The position numbers were made by a program, and so were the translations under genes. Below, piece after piece: positions 1 to 10,411 of a stretch of 26,563 nt of DNA. The notes under the pieces are model-generated. The model did no database searches and was not told where the DNA came from. It was given only the letters and a program-made list of their open reading frames with translations. The stretch comes from Eimeria necatrix (Eukaryota > Apicomplexa > Conoidasida > Eucoccidiorida > Eimeriidae): positions 1 to 26,563 of the forward strand of contig NW_013651674.1 of assembly GCF_000499385.1 (NCBI RefSeq). The letters run 5' to 3'. Numbering within the stretch: position 1 is the first letter of the stretch; each line of letters opens with the position of its first letter.

Positions 1-780
1 CAGAACCAGCGTCGCCATTGCGCAACGCCTACCTCCTGCAAATGACGCAGTCACATTCACTCCCTCCCATTCTCTATAGAACCCTCGACTCTCCGCTCTT
101 CGCCTACCAGCACTGCAAACCTGCTGCGTGTAATACACACAATCAGCGATTCAGTGAAAAATTCATAAGCCTGCTTCCTCACATTCCTCCACTTCCCATA
201 TGCACGGTCGGCATTGTGGAAAGCCTACCTCCTGCAAATGACGCAGTCACATTCACGACGTCTCATTCTCTTTACGACCGTTGGCACTCTCCTCTCGACC
301 TACCAGAACTGGAAACCTCCTGCGTGCAGTATACAAAATCAGCAGTTCAACGACAAATTCATAAGCCTGCGTTCTCACACTCCTCCGCTCCCCACATGCA
401 CGGTCGGCATTGTGCAACGCCTACTTCCTGCAAATGACGCAGTCGCCTTTAGGATGACTGATTCTCTCTACAAACGTTGTCACTCTCGTCTTCACCTACC
501 AGCATTGCACGCCCGCTGCGTGCAATATGCAACATCAGGGGTTCAACGACAAATGCATAGGTCTGCATCCCCACCTTCCTGCGTTCCACAGAGGAGCCGT
601 CGCAATTGTGGTACGCCTCCGTCTTGCAAATGACGCAGTCGCCTTCACAATGTCTCGAACCTTATCACTTTGCTCTTCACCTACCCGCATTATGAACCTG
701 CCGTGTGCAATCAACAAAAACAGAGGCTCAACGGCAACTTCATGAGTATGCATCATCACACTGGCAGTTCACACGCATCA
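1..780 (+). repeat. 196-bp tandem satellite, four copies
   Basis: Four head-to-tail monomers have the same anchor (CCTACCTCCTGCAAATGACG and variants) at 28, 224, 420 and 616, exactly 196 bp apart each time. Other blocks recur at the same phase, for example a TTCAACGACAAA-like stretch and a TGCACGGTCGGCATTGTG-like stretch just before the next anchor. By eye neighbouring copies match at roughly three quarters of positions, so the array is old rather than freshly amplified. Copy one may extend left of the window; the last copy fades near 780. Because 196 is not a multiple of three, the reading frame shifts with each copy, so the array does not encode a repeat protein in a fixed frame. Confidence 0.93.
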
Positions 781-1637
781 GCAAACAAGCATCTCTAGTC
801 CTTGTCCAGAGCGACACAAACACGCACGGTATCACTACGTTCTAGCCCTCAGCGCCTCTGCGTCCCCTGCCTCGAGATGAAACCGGAATTTTCCTCCCTG
901 TTGCGTACAGCTGCACGGTTATTGATGCATGGCACCTACTCGCTGCGCAATGCGTATCCTTATTTTTTCCATTTCTTGCCACGCCGTGTCTTGCTAGTCA
1001 TTGCCTTCTCTGGTTGAAATTTATCGGGACACTTCTCCAGCCCTCTAATGCTCCAACCCACAGCTGCGCTAGAGCATATCCATTGCCGCCTCTAAATTAG
1101 CAAAGAATAACACACAATGTTCCCCAAAAAAAATTTTCTATTGCGGCAGTAGGTATCCTACGAACCAGGACGATGATACACTTTAGATACACTCCCCGCA
1201 ACGACAGCGATGCGCAGTGCCATTCTGATGCAACTCTGATTCCCTGATGCGTCTCATGCTGCTGTGCTCCACACGTTTGCTCTTGTTATTATGCAATTCC
1301 CACATCCTGAGAACAGCGCAGTCGCCCTCATGACGTCCCATACGATCAACGGCTTTGGCCGCCCTCTTCAACACGCGCCAGCAACGCAAGCGTGGCTTGT
1401 GTTACCGAAGGCAATTGCATATCCAACATAGTGTAATGTGCACTGCGTCGTTCTGCGTTAATCAACTGCTAAATCTATTGGGAAGAGCTGGCACCATCCA
1501 ATTCGCTGCGAGCATGCTTGCATACAAGATGAAACGCGCCAGAGTCCACGGCACCAGCAGTAGCGCCCGAACATCGTGTTTGCACGAACGCTTGTGGGGA
1601 CTAGACTGCGTCAGGTTTCATCACTTATCACTGTGAT
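781..1637 (+). repeat. Diverged satellite units after the 196-bp array
   Basis: Two further anchors are visible: a good match at 931-953 (GGCACCTACTCGCTGC followed by GCAATGCG) and a weaker one at about 1298-1335 (CCACATCCTGAGAACAGCGC). They lie 367 bp apart, unlike the 196-bp spacing to the left. A second block (CCCACAGCTGCGCTAGAGC) sits near 1056-1074, about 125 bp after the 931 anchor, matching the internal layout of the units between 2.2 and 6.7 kb. No gene is supported here. Confidence 0.6.
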
Positions 1638-1961
1638 TTACTGCTGACATAATGCGTGCGCGCTGAGTGGGACGAGAGCATCCATTGGATTGCTTTCGAG
1701 TTGTTCTGGAAAATTGAGACAAGAGTGACAAGGACGGAGAAGTGCGTGAGAAGTCGTGGGAGGCCGTGACAAAGAATGTGTTGTTTGCAAGACGTATGTC
1801 TCAGGTACTAAAGACGGTGAATTCGTAACGTGCGGGTGCGTGAAACTGGTGTTGGTGTGCGGCAGGAAAGTGGTTAGGCACTGTGCCCAGTGTTCGCTTT
1901 TACTAGCATCCTGACGAGGCTCGCACTCTCTAAAAGCGTATAGAGTTTTTTGCATGTGCAA
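1638..1961 (-). repeat. Inverted satellite unit
   Basis: Read on the minus strand, this stretch has the three satellite blocks in the expected order. The anchor is at about 1807-1763 (ACATACGTCTTGCAAACAAC then ACATTC), the second block at about 1683-1670 (GGATGCTCTCGTCC), and the third at 1661-1643 (GCGCACGCATTATGTCAGC). The plus strand is C-rich on both sides but G-rich here; for example 1741-1800 has about 22 G and 8 C, while 4321-4380 has about 13 G and 23 C. A 107-codon minus-strand open frame covers the stretch but is best explained by the same low-stop composition that opens frames in the forward units. Confidence 0.72.
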
Positions 1962-2217
1962 ACCACTAAGGTTAACTCTGGCCGGAGCAGCCTTTGCTGG
2001 ATACTATTCAAGCCTCATTCCAGCGACTCAAAGAACACATGCCGTGCAACACAACGAGATTCAGAATCTGAAGCGTGCAACCGGCAAGTCCCACATATCA
2101 ATGCGCATGCAGATATATGGCGCACGGACAAAAAATATATTTCGCATTTGCCGCAAGTACAATAAGCAATGCGAGCCTGGCCTTGTTGTCCCCTGCGAAA
2201 AACCAGCTCTGATATAT
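1962..2217. other. Spacer inside the satellite region, no gene seen
   Basis: This stretch lacks a clear satellite anchor and separates the inverted unit from the long run of forward units starting at 2218. Its base composition is more balanced than its neighbours. A weak ATATATGGCGCACGGAC at about 2113 could be a badly decayed anchor. Open frames here are short and overlap on both strands. Confidence 0.4.
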
Positions 2218-5200
2218 GGCACCTACTCGCTGCACAACACGCATGCTTCAGCCGTGTCATGGGTTCCGCTGCATTCGGTCCTTTATCCTCAAGAAGCCAG
2301 AATAGCAGGAACGCGTGCGACAGTCTCCACCAGCAATTGCTCTCTCCCATGTCCGTGTGCGAATCATGACGACAACAAAAAGGAAATTAAGCCAGTTCAG
2401 AACGCTTCTAGATAGACAGATGGACGTAAACAAGCGAACCACCCACCTACGTTCCACCTGTGATTTGCATTTAATGTGTTTCCGTAGTGTCAATCCGATG
2501 AGGTTCACATATACAAACGCCAGCTCTAATTTGCAGGAGCCCTCACAAACATAGTCCTCGATGCTTGACACCCACTCGCTGCAAGTGACACATTCATCTT
2601 CATTGCCTGCCATCTACAGTCTTTGTCTATCTCGTCTCGAAATCCTAGAAGCTAAAACCTGCCCCAAGCTATTCACGAGTACAGCTTTTCCTCGATTCCG
2701 AGAGCGTTCTCTTGGGAACACTTCATGGTGATCCATGCGGGCAACCGTGTCGCCAGTACTCACATCACCATTCGCATGGATGCACTTTTACACGCGCAGT
2801 GCCTCTGAGTCGCTTTCTCACGCAGCGTACGTGAAAAGGGCTTTTCTTTCCGGCCCACTGTTCAGTTACATGGCTTTTGCATACGTGGGACGTACTCGCT
2901 GGGCGAAACGCATCCCACTTCTGGCCTTGCCATGCTTTGAACAGTATGTGCCCCCTTGTTCCCGATTACCGGCACGACAAACTGGCCTCGCACAGTTTCC
3001 ACGAGCAGCTGCTCTCGCCTTAATTCACACACACCACACAGATAGTTCGCGGGTTTTACATACTTGCATGTGCCAACTCGATATAGGAAAAATGCCCCCC
3101 AGAAGCAAACTTGACAGATACTCAGACGTTGTGACTTGGCTGGCCTAAGCATTCTCACTGTCAGTTCAACGCGTCAAAAGCTCCCTATTTCCCATCTTAT
3201 TGCGACAGCGCGCCTGTGCATTATATTGAAGACTAGAGACGCACTCCCTGAAAAAAAACGCATTCATCTCCACTTCCTGAAGTGAGCCCTACTGTGCTTC
3301 CTTGCCACTATCTTCTCCATGCACCTGAACAGTGAGGCAGAGTCGTGCCATCCTATTCAACAGCATCTTTAGCATAGCTTTGCACACATTCATCCTGCAA
3401 GAAACAGACCACGATGATCGTGTGCTCGTCCCGTTCAGATCACCGGCGCCAAATGCGTGCAAAACCTTCATAGTCCCTTATTGTCATTGACTTAGATTAG
3501 GACGCCATTCAAAGCCAAGCAAATTCCTTTTTTACCGCAGTGCTCAGCTGCATGAACTTTAATACGTGGCACCTACTCGCTGCACAAGACGAACCCTCCT
3601 TGTCACATACCCATATGTTGCGCAGAATTTGGACTTGCGCCCTTGGACGGGCGCACTGAAGCCGCCCAGCGAAACCTCCAGAAACATCTATAATTTTGTG
3701 GAAACAATCACTTACGCTGCATAGTGTCTCGAAACGCATTCGCCTTTTCCAAACTAAAGACTGGATTTGGGCAAGCCAACATTATGATGCCCTTTGCTTT
3801 CCTGTCAACAAAAACGTGTTTCCCCAGTGTCATTGAGACTTTCCTCCGATTTTTTCGCGTCGCATTGCGTCAGTTCGCAAATGCATGATCATGAGCCCCT
3901 GGCACCTACTTTCTGCAAACGACGCATTTATCCTTACTCTCTACCATGCCCCGCACGTTGCTTGCGTGTCGCTGTATTGGTACAGAAAACGCGCCTCTAG
4001 CTTTCCAGACGAAGAACTGTTCTTGCGAAAACAAATACACACGCATTCTGTGTGCATTTATTCACAATACGGGCGCTTACTTGCTGCGCAACATGGATTC
4101 AGCTGCCTGCATTTTCATGTGCTCTGCTCTCTCTGCTTCATTCGCGCGGCTCACAACACGTGTTTTAATCTTGAATATGCAGACATTCCCGCCGCATTCG
4201 TCGCTCTTCCAACACTCTCCAAGAGGCTGCAGAGGCGAACTCTTGCTCTGCGTTCCGTTGCAGCATCTTCAAGCTGCACAATGTTTAACATTTGCCACCC
4301 ACGCTCTGCAAAGTATGTGTCCAGCTCCGCGCCATCCTTTCAAGTTCTCGAGCGTTGTTCGCCCGTCCTTCATGCACTGGCACACTGGTGCCAACTTGCA
4401 CATTCTCAGTCAGCAGCTGTTCTTGCCCAACGCTGCACGCACATTTCGTGCCAGCATAAATTCACATTTAACAACACCAAAATCACACTGTGTCAATTAC
4501 ACATCCATAAAATGAACGGCAGCCAAAAACATCAGAGAGCCTATGTGGCCCCTGCTCGTCAGTACTTCACATGCTTCATGTGGGCGCACGGCAGTTCTCC
4601 ACACCTGCGCTGTTCTTTCATAGGCCACAGTAGCGTGATACGCTGCTTGTGACACCCACTCTCTGCAAAGCATACATGCGCTTGCCCGCCCTGCCATGCG
4701 CTTCGTGATGCATGCATCGTTTTGTGCCATGGCATGTAGTGAATGCGCCTTGCGCAGCCTTCACTAACATCTGCCTCTGCTCATCTCCAATAACATCCAA
4801 ACGGATTTCCCTCCAGCGCATAACTACGCAGCAAGCAATACTCGAACGTCCATGCACGCCGGCTAAACCTCCAGACGGTTTCGGTTGAACGAGCCTTTAA
4901 GTACGCCTGGACACGGCAATCGCAAGCTTCCCTCAGTGGAAACCCGAACATAAATACCATTCCCTGCTCTGCGTTATCAAATTCCACACAGGCAATGATA
5001 TTTTACATATGACACCCACTTTCTGCGAATCGATGGATTCACGTGCACGATCTCCCATGCGTTTGAAGGTCCTTGTCATACTTCTCTCGATGTAGCAGCA
5101 TAACAAACGGACCTCACACCATATGGTGAAACAAATTGTTCTATTTCAAAGTCATATGCATCAATTGTGTCAGCGAACGTTTACAGTGGTCTATGGTGAT

Positions 5201-6760
5201 ACACTAGTGAGCACTATACAGGTCGCCCAAAGCATACACACACAAAAGAGACAAACATGCAGTGCCTATGCATCGAGCACAGGCGCGCCTCCAACACGAA
5301 TGCCTTTCTCCCTGTCGCCGCAGCGAACAGCTGCATGGGATTCAATGCTTTGCAAGTTATTTCTGTAGGCATTGCATGCAATAGCCGGCCGTGCAATGCG
5401 CTGCGTTGTGCTGGTCTTTCGTTTCCAGTGTACTGGCCCAGCATATCGAAGTCCTTTGGTCTCCACCAGCGGCTGTTCTCTCACAAATCTATCCCTCCTC
5501 TTTTGCGTCAGCAACATGGTGAACACTGCAAACATACAGAGAGTCCGTGAGGCTTTTACGTAAACGGAGATGTAAACGTAATCCCTCATCCTGGACAAGC
5601 TGCGTTTGCATCTTGCCACGCCATCGTCTCATCAGTGCCACTCTGGCGCACCTCAGATACCAACGTCTGCTCTACGTGATCACAGCCCATAAAGGCATGG
5701 TCATCAGGAATGTCCACACCTACGTCCTGTACACAGCGTACTTATCTTCGTATCTTCCCATGGATTTCATGGTCTTTGTCGCTCTCTTCTTAGTTCAGCC
5801 GCATAGTGCTGCCTCGCTCAAAGAGACCCAACAGCTGCTTTTCCCTAGCTCTAGAAGCACGCATTGTGCCAGCAACATTTCACAGTGATTGGCGCTTGAT
5901 CATAATTATGCGTTATCCAGATGGCCAGAAGAATAAAAGTGTTCAAGACATTCAGATCCCCGTGACCTGCATTTCCACGCGCCTTTACCGTAAGCGCTTT
6001 CCCCCTGTTCCGCACCTCACAGGTGCATGTGCTTTGGTACGTGGTACCCACTTCCTGAGCATGACGCATCCAGCTGCTTACCATGCCGCTTTGTTTGACG
6101 CCTCTACATTTTACCGCAAACAAATATGAATATTATGACGCATCCATGAGGCCCTGGCAGCCCATCGTTACCGCCGTTTGCTTTGTACAACAATCTCCAA
6201 GCTACAGCAGCACCCTCGTGCCTCAAAACTGTAACAGTGGCGTCACGAGTGTGGAATTTTAGACACTTTTAGACGTATCGTGGTATACGACTCCTGCTTG
6301 ACCCCCAGTTGCTGCATCCAACAGCTGCATGGTCTACAAAGATTGGCGCTTACTTCCTTCAAAATGTTTATCTAGCTTGAAGCGGATAAATTCAGGTCAC
6401 TTATTAAAATCAGCCAGCTGTGTTCGCTTGTTTCTGCACCGGCTCAGTGATGGTGCTTCGTAAACTCATGTTCAATAACTGCTCGTGTATAATTCTGCTT
6501 GCACATTTCGTGTGAGCAATCCTTCACGCTGAGCAGACTTAGTAATGCGAAGACTTTGGAAAATGCTCTTCACATCGCCAGAAATATGGACTCCTTAAGC
6601 CGTTCTCGCGCCTGCTTTTTACTCAGTTTGATACCGACGCATCTTAAATGTGTATTCTTGCTTTGCACTGCAGCTAGCGATACGTGCATCGCCTGCTGCA
6701 GCTGACACCTACATGCTGCAAAACAATTGTTCCGCTGAGGAGCGTCCTGTGCAGTTTTAC
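2218..6760 (+). repeat. Degenerate ~340-bp satellite units
   Basis: The anchor (consensus-like form GGCACCTACTCGCTGCAAA then ACGCATTC) recurs at 2218, 2566, 2887, 3237, 3568, 3901, 4071 (possible extra half unit), 4294, 4650, 5010, about 5341 (weak), 5712, 6042, 6343 and 6702. Spacings are mostly 320-370 bp. A second block resembling CAGCAGCTGTTCTCGCC follows at about +110 to +125: 2329, 3002, 4011, 4411, 5465, 5829. A third resembling AGCACGCATTGTGCCAGC follows 25-30 bp later: 4038, 4435, 5856. Between these blocks the units are hard to align, so the array is old. The plus strand is C-rich. Several long open frames (the largest 3885-4652) cross unit boundaries in different frames and are not genes. 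Confidence 0.82.
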
Positions 6761-6996
6761 ATTCTGTATGACCTGTCTTTATTTATCAGCATTGTGATGC
6801 GTCCATGCGCTGAATCGATAAACATGTACTTCAGGCCGAGTCCACGCGAGTGCGTTGTTCGAACACGAAGCAGTGGCGAGCATCAACACCAGATATCACA
6901 CAGAATTAAACATGCCGGCTGCGCAGCCTGTATGCACTTATGCCGCGCCTTTCCATTGTATGTCTAAGGTCGTTTGCAACTCGTTTGTGCCACTTC
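6761..6996. other. Transition from satellite, no gene seen
   Basis: This is the right edge of the satellite region. No anchor occurs at the next expected phase (about 7040), so the array appears to end here. An open frame on the plus strand (6650-6967) overlaps the last unit and has no recognisable features. Confidence 0.4.
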
Positions 6997-7569
6997 TTAG
7001 CCCCTGAAGCACCTGGACATCGCTGGCTGCAGGCTGCGCTTTAAGCGGGCTGGCCGTTTGAGTGCGAATGCGAATGTTACTGGTCTGACTGTGTGCCTCT
7101 GGAAAAGCTTCTTCAGTTGTGCCCTAGTCACACAATCATATCTTGCTGGAATCCTTTTACCTCTGTCTGACATGCGGGAAGCATCTACTGGGTCTCTCAT
7201 ATCGCGTGGACGTTTGGTCGCACCATAGCCCATCTCGCAACACTGAAGGCAATGCACGGTACCATTCTTAACTCCAAGTGAGAAAGGAAACACAATTGAT
7301 ATGCTTAATCTTTTAAAAAACGCTACACGCTCCACGAATGTTGAACAGCTCTTTGACATCTGCCCGATTTTCTTGCATTTGTCCGAACGAGCTTTGCGAC
7401 TTGCGACGTTCGCTCCTGCCGCGCTTGCCATTGCAGAGACCTCCGGAACAAAAAGACGCGTTGGCAGGTTTTGCGACGTCCATGAATTCTGCGTGAGATT
7501 TACTGAGACGTTTTGCAGTGCTCCGTCGTGTCTAATTGCCAGAAATCGCCCTTCACTCTTCAAAATCAC
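6997..7569 (-). CDS. Unrecognised ORF, possible exon or decayed gene piece
   Basis: This minus-strand frame is open for 190 codons, longer than expected by chance for this base composition. The 7569 end is not an ATG (it is GTG). The first ATG is at 7431, giving about 144 residues. The product would be basic (many Lys and Arg), with a HCLQCCEMGYGA cysteine cluster in the middle and an Arg/Lys-rich C-terminus ending in SRCFRG. I recognise no domain. Directly upstream in the same frame lie two stops (TAG CAG TAA) and then another open frame. The TAA is embedded in GTAAGT, a perfect splice-donor hexamer, so the stops could be intronic or mark decay. A chance ORF remains possible. Confidence 0.22.
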   Translation of the reverse strand: MILKSEGRFLAIRHDGALQNVSVNLTQNSWTSQNLPTRLFVPEVSAMASAAGANVASRKARSDKCKKIGQMSKSCSTFVERVAFFKRLSISIVFPFSLGVKNGTVHCLQCCEMGYGATKRPRDMRDPVDASRMSDRGKRIPARYDCVTRAQLKKLFQRHTVRPVTFAFALKRPARLKRSLQPAMSRCFRG

Positions 7570-7575
7570 TTACTG

Positions 7576-8061
7576 CTATGCAGAGCAAGAGCACAGGCTC
7601 CATAGTAAACCTGGCCCTGTTTGTAAGTAAAACATTGTCACGCTAAAAGAGGCTGACGCTAGCTTCTTTCGTTGAATTGCCCTTTCAAGACGTTGAAAAA
7701 TCGTAGAGTTTGTAGTTTTTGTGGCTGGACAATCGTGAACGATCGTAATGCCGCCCGGACTAATGCATTTCGGGACATGCTTTAAAAGGTGTTCTGGACA
7801 GTAGGAGTCTCCTTTTGAAGGTTTTACGATTCCTGCGGCGGTGTGCAGCATCGTTACACGAGTTGACTGAGGAAAGGGTACTTTTGCTCTTGTAGTATAC
7901 TGAATGAAGCGTATAACTACACCAAATCCAGCAGTGTAAAGCACGTATGCTGCTAGCATATTCAGCGTTTCATGCATGCATAACCTGCACTCGGAATACT
8001 GGCTACGGTGTTTTCCTGTTCCATAGATTGACGTGTACGCTTTCCACCCTGAATCCCACGG
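7576..8061 (-). CDS. Unrecognised ORF, in frame with the next one
   Basis: This minus-strand frame is open stop-to-stop for 161 codons; the best ATG is at 7977 (133 residues). Before the ATG the frame continues for 28 codons, and a possible acceptor (CGAGTGCAG|G) lies just ahead of it. A hydrophobic stretch near the start (LAAYVLYTAGFGVVIRF) could be a membrane or signal segment. Cysteines cluster in the centre (SYCPEHLLKHVPKC, then VHDCP). It shares its frame with the ORF at 6997-7569, separated only by TAG CAG TAA. The two may be parts of one gene interrupted by stops or an intron. No family is recognised. The composition looks protein-like, but that is weak evidence. Confidence 0.22.
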   Translation of the reverse strand, partial: PWDSGWKAYTSIYGTGKHRSQYSECRLCMHETLNMLAAYVLYTAGFGVVIRFIQYTTRAKVPFPQSTRVTMLHTAAGIVKPSKGDSYCPEHLLKHVPKCISPGGITIVHDCPATKTTNSTIFQRLERAIQRKKLASASFSVTMFYLQTGPGLLWSLCSCSA

Positions 8062-8304
8062 TCAGCCACTCGACATCCTGACGAGGAGTTCGCTGAAAGT
8101 GGCCTATAAAAAGTCAATCGCCAGCGTGCAATCTGTTTCAAACAGCCTGTTCGCTTGCTGCCAATCTACACGCTGCATAGTACAGTAGGCTAAGATATAC
8201 GCGGTGTTCGGTATTCATGGGAGGGCAGCGCCCAGCAGCCTCGCAGATATGTGCTACCAGAATGCATTAGACATCCGGTGCACTTTAAAATGATCTAGAA
8301 GCGC

Positions 8305-8940
8305 TCATAACTCTCTACACGCACTTGGAAACGATGAAAGTGCTATTCTGGTGCTTCCAGTGCTCCGGAAATCGCTGACACCTATGCGACAGGCATATCC
8401 TGTTCCGATCCCAATGCGCTCGTCACGGGGAGCACGCTTCACACCGTACGTCATTAATGTTTCCTCGAATGTGCAAGAGCTTAAGAAATTTCCCGTAGCA
8501 ATAACAAACTTACGCTGCGCCCATTCCAGCGTCAAAGGTCTCGAATTGCCACTTTAAGCTCCTGTGCATAGGACGTGCGATTCCGCAGCAGCGTGCCAGC
8601 AAGGACGAAACACAAGGCGCACCACTGTTTCTCGCGCTACCGTGACACGATGTGTTGTGCCAGAGAACATGCATTGACTGGAGATTTTCAGGACTGTCTG
8701 TGGTAGCTTGCACCAGTCGTGCAGAGACTGTAAACAGCCCCGCGCACCATGTCATGCCATGTCGACCAGCGCCGCGTTGCACCAGCCACGAAACGCTTTG
8801 TTAATATCATGGCAAAAAGCGTTTGGCCCCCTAGGCATATAGTACACACCTTCTAGAAGATTAGAAAGCTTGAACGAAGCCTGTGAAGTACCAGAGTGTT
8901 GACAAAATTTAACCATTGTACTTGCTACGAAGAGCTTCAT
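8305..8940 (-). pseudogene. Three overlapping minus-strand frames, possible decayed coding region
   Basis: Three open frames overlap end to end on the minus strand, each in a different frame: 8940-8752 (ATG start, MKLFVASTMVKF...), 8782-8510 (no ATG at its edge), and 8535-8305 (opens near TLEWAQRKFVIATGN). Successive overlaps are about 25-30 bp, the pattern left by single-base frameshifts in a once continuous reading frame. The middle frame closes at GCAGCGTAAGT, where the stop lies inside a GTAAGT donor motif, so an exon end is an alternative. A gap (8304-8062) with many stops separates this from the ORFs at 8061-6997 on the same strand. No homology is recognised, and chance is a serious alternative. 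Confidence 0.15.
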
Positions 8941-9452
8941 AACATTTTCTGGGGTAATTTATGCGCATTATTGGCTCTAATTTGGCTGCTGTATAGTCCG
9001 ATTTTGTGCCTACTGTCGAAAAATGTGACTCACCAACTGCACAATATCTCTTTAGCGAATAGCAGTGTGCCGAATAGTTGGAGTTTCTCCAGAACGTACT
9101 AAAGATTTATGACGTGAAAAGTCGGCAACTGAAGATTGATATAGGATGTCATTTTACTGATACATCTTTCATTTCTCTTCAAGCTGTCATGCGCCAATCA
9201 AGTAACGAAGTGTGTTGTTCCACACGGTATGTCTAGAAGCGTTCATTGCTTCGTATTGAACGTCAGTATTTCGTGAATATGTTACAATCAACACGGCTGC
9301 ACACACCGCAGTTTCTGCTATACGTCAGCCCTTAGAGCAGATACTGAGTGCAAGCAAGCAAAGGCATAACGTCTGAAGTTTAGCGTGCCATCCTGTCATG
9401 CTTTGGAGTAGCCACGCCACTTGTGCCAAATCAAACAGGATACAATCCTACC
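8941..9452. other. No gene or repeat seen
   Basis: This AT-richer stretch has frequent stops on both strands. A 68-codon plus-strand frame (8896-9102) lacks an ATG at its edge and any recognisable motif. I see no repeat of other parts of the window. Confidence 0.4.
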
Positions 9453-9698
9453 ATGTTCCGCGCAAATTCCACCAGACTAAATGTGGTCCGATTAGTGCAT
9501 GCTCATCCTCTAGCGAGGCTCATCAGCAACGCCCGACAAATGACAAGCGCCCCTTTTTCTTCGGCCCGCCAGTTCGCACGTGAACCGGTAAAGTTGCATA
9601 TCGCGAATAGTATTTTGCTACCCAAAACTTCCACGAAACGCCTATGCACCGCGTTGCTAGCCTACATGGTTATTGTTGTACAACTAAACACGAGTTGA
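9453..9698 (+). CDS. Small unrecognised ORF with hydrophobic C-terminus
   Basis: An ATG at 9453 opens 81 codons ending in TGA. The N-terminal half is rich in Arg, Ser and Ala with almost no acidic residues (FRANSTRLNVVRLVHAHPLA), a composition like organelle-targeting peptides. The C-terminus has a short hydrophobic run (LCTALLAYMVIVVQL) that could be a membrane segment. Length and context give no further support: no neighbouring gene, no clear promoter, no recognised family. It may be a chance ORF. Confidence 0.1.
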   Translation: MFRANSTRLNVVRLVHAHPLARLISNARQMTSAPFSSARQFAREPVKLHIANSILLPKTSTKRLCTALLAYMVIVVQLNTS

Positions 9699-10227
9699 AG
9701 CGTTTTGGTGCAGGCTACCGTTCGTATCATTCGTAAAAACGTACTTAACAATCCAATCCACGCACCTATCAGTACGCATTAAGGGCAATGGCTCCTTTGT
9801 ATAGTTGCCACGCGGAGTGTACATTTCTTTCCATTTGTTTTCTACGATAGTTATTTGCAAAAGTGTTTGATATGATTTGGGTGGTGCTCACCAAGCGTTT
9901 CCTCAGGTGATAATGATCGAGTACACAAGCATGCAAAAACAATCTTGGGCGTGGTGTAGCAACCCGTTTCGGTGGGAAATCACTTGCTTGTTCGCTTCAT
10001 GGCATGCGCCTTGATTTAGTTGTTGCCTACTGCGGCGCTGCAAACTGACAATCTGGGCATCAATGCAATATGCGCCGGCGTTTGTGCTCCTGTTTTCACG
10101 CGCATTCTGAATATTCCTGAAGTAATGAGGCAGATGAAGCATAAAGTTCATAATCTGCCCTTTGTACCATTTGATCGTCTGCTGGCATTGCTGGACTAAA
10201 GTTCGCATTGTGAAGAACACGATATGG

Positions 10228-10228
<1 letters not shown>
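9699..10228. other. No gene seen
   Basis: A 105-codon minus-strand frame (10220-9903) covers part of this stretch but has no recognisable motif. No repeats were found. The stretch runs up to the poly-T tract at the scaffold gap. Confidence 0.4.
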
Positions 10229-10288
<60 letters not shown>

Positions 10289-10411
10289 NNNNNNNNNNNN
10301 NNNNNNNNNNNNNNNNNNNNNNNNNNNNNNNNNNNNNNNNNNNNNNNNNNNNNNNNNNNNNNNNNNNNNNNNNNNNNNNNNNNNNNNNTTAAAAAAAAAA
10401 AAAAAAAAAAA
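10229..10411. other. Scaffold gap flanked by poly-T and poly-A
   Basis: Sixty T (10229-10288) run into exactly 100 N (10289-10388), then TT and 21 A (10391-10411). The unique flanks mirror each other: ATGGC before the T run and GCCAT after the A run. A block of 100 N is the usual placeholder for a gap of unknown size. Sequence was lost at a homopolymer, and the inverted flanks mean either a real hairpin-like structure or a misjoined contig end. Translated frames across this region are meaningless. Confidence 0.95.

Noticed and set aside
18..633. Two overlapping 139-codon plus-strand frames (18-437 and 214-633)
   Set aside because: They are the same satellite sequence shifted by one 196-bp period, read in different frames; there is no independent coding evidence.
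1..780. CRISPR-like regular repeats
   Set aside because: Similarity extends over the whole 196-bp period and repeats are diverged; there are no short identical repeats with unique spacers, and no cas-like genes.
3885..4652. 255-codon frame with a 189-codon frame overlapping it in another phase (3946-4515)
   Set aside because: Both lie across several degenerate satellite units on the stop-poor C-rich strand, start in anchor sequence and show no domain; two long frames in different phases point to composition, not coding.
6840..6880. tRNA-like B box near TTGTTCGAACACG (also near 21883)
   Set aside because: No matching A box or cloverleaf arms could be folded around it; the match is a short palindrome.
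7965..7985. TGCATGC-type palindromes as apicomplexan AP2 sites
   Set aside because: They occur here and at several other places (for example 4706, 5375, 24086) at about the frequency expected by chance, with no gene starts nearby.
8351..8400. GCTGACACCTATGCGAC as a further satellite anchor
   Set aside because: Only a short match; the second and third blocks are missing at the expected distances.
6997..8940. Endogenous viral gene block
   Set aside because: The frames show no residue motifs of a known viral family that I can identify; calling them viral would be guesswork.
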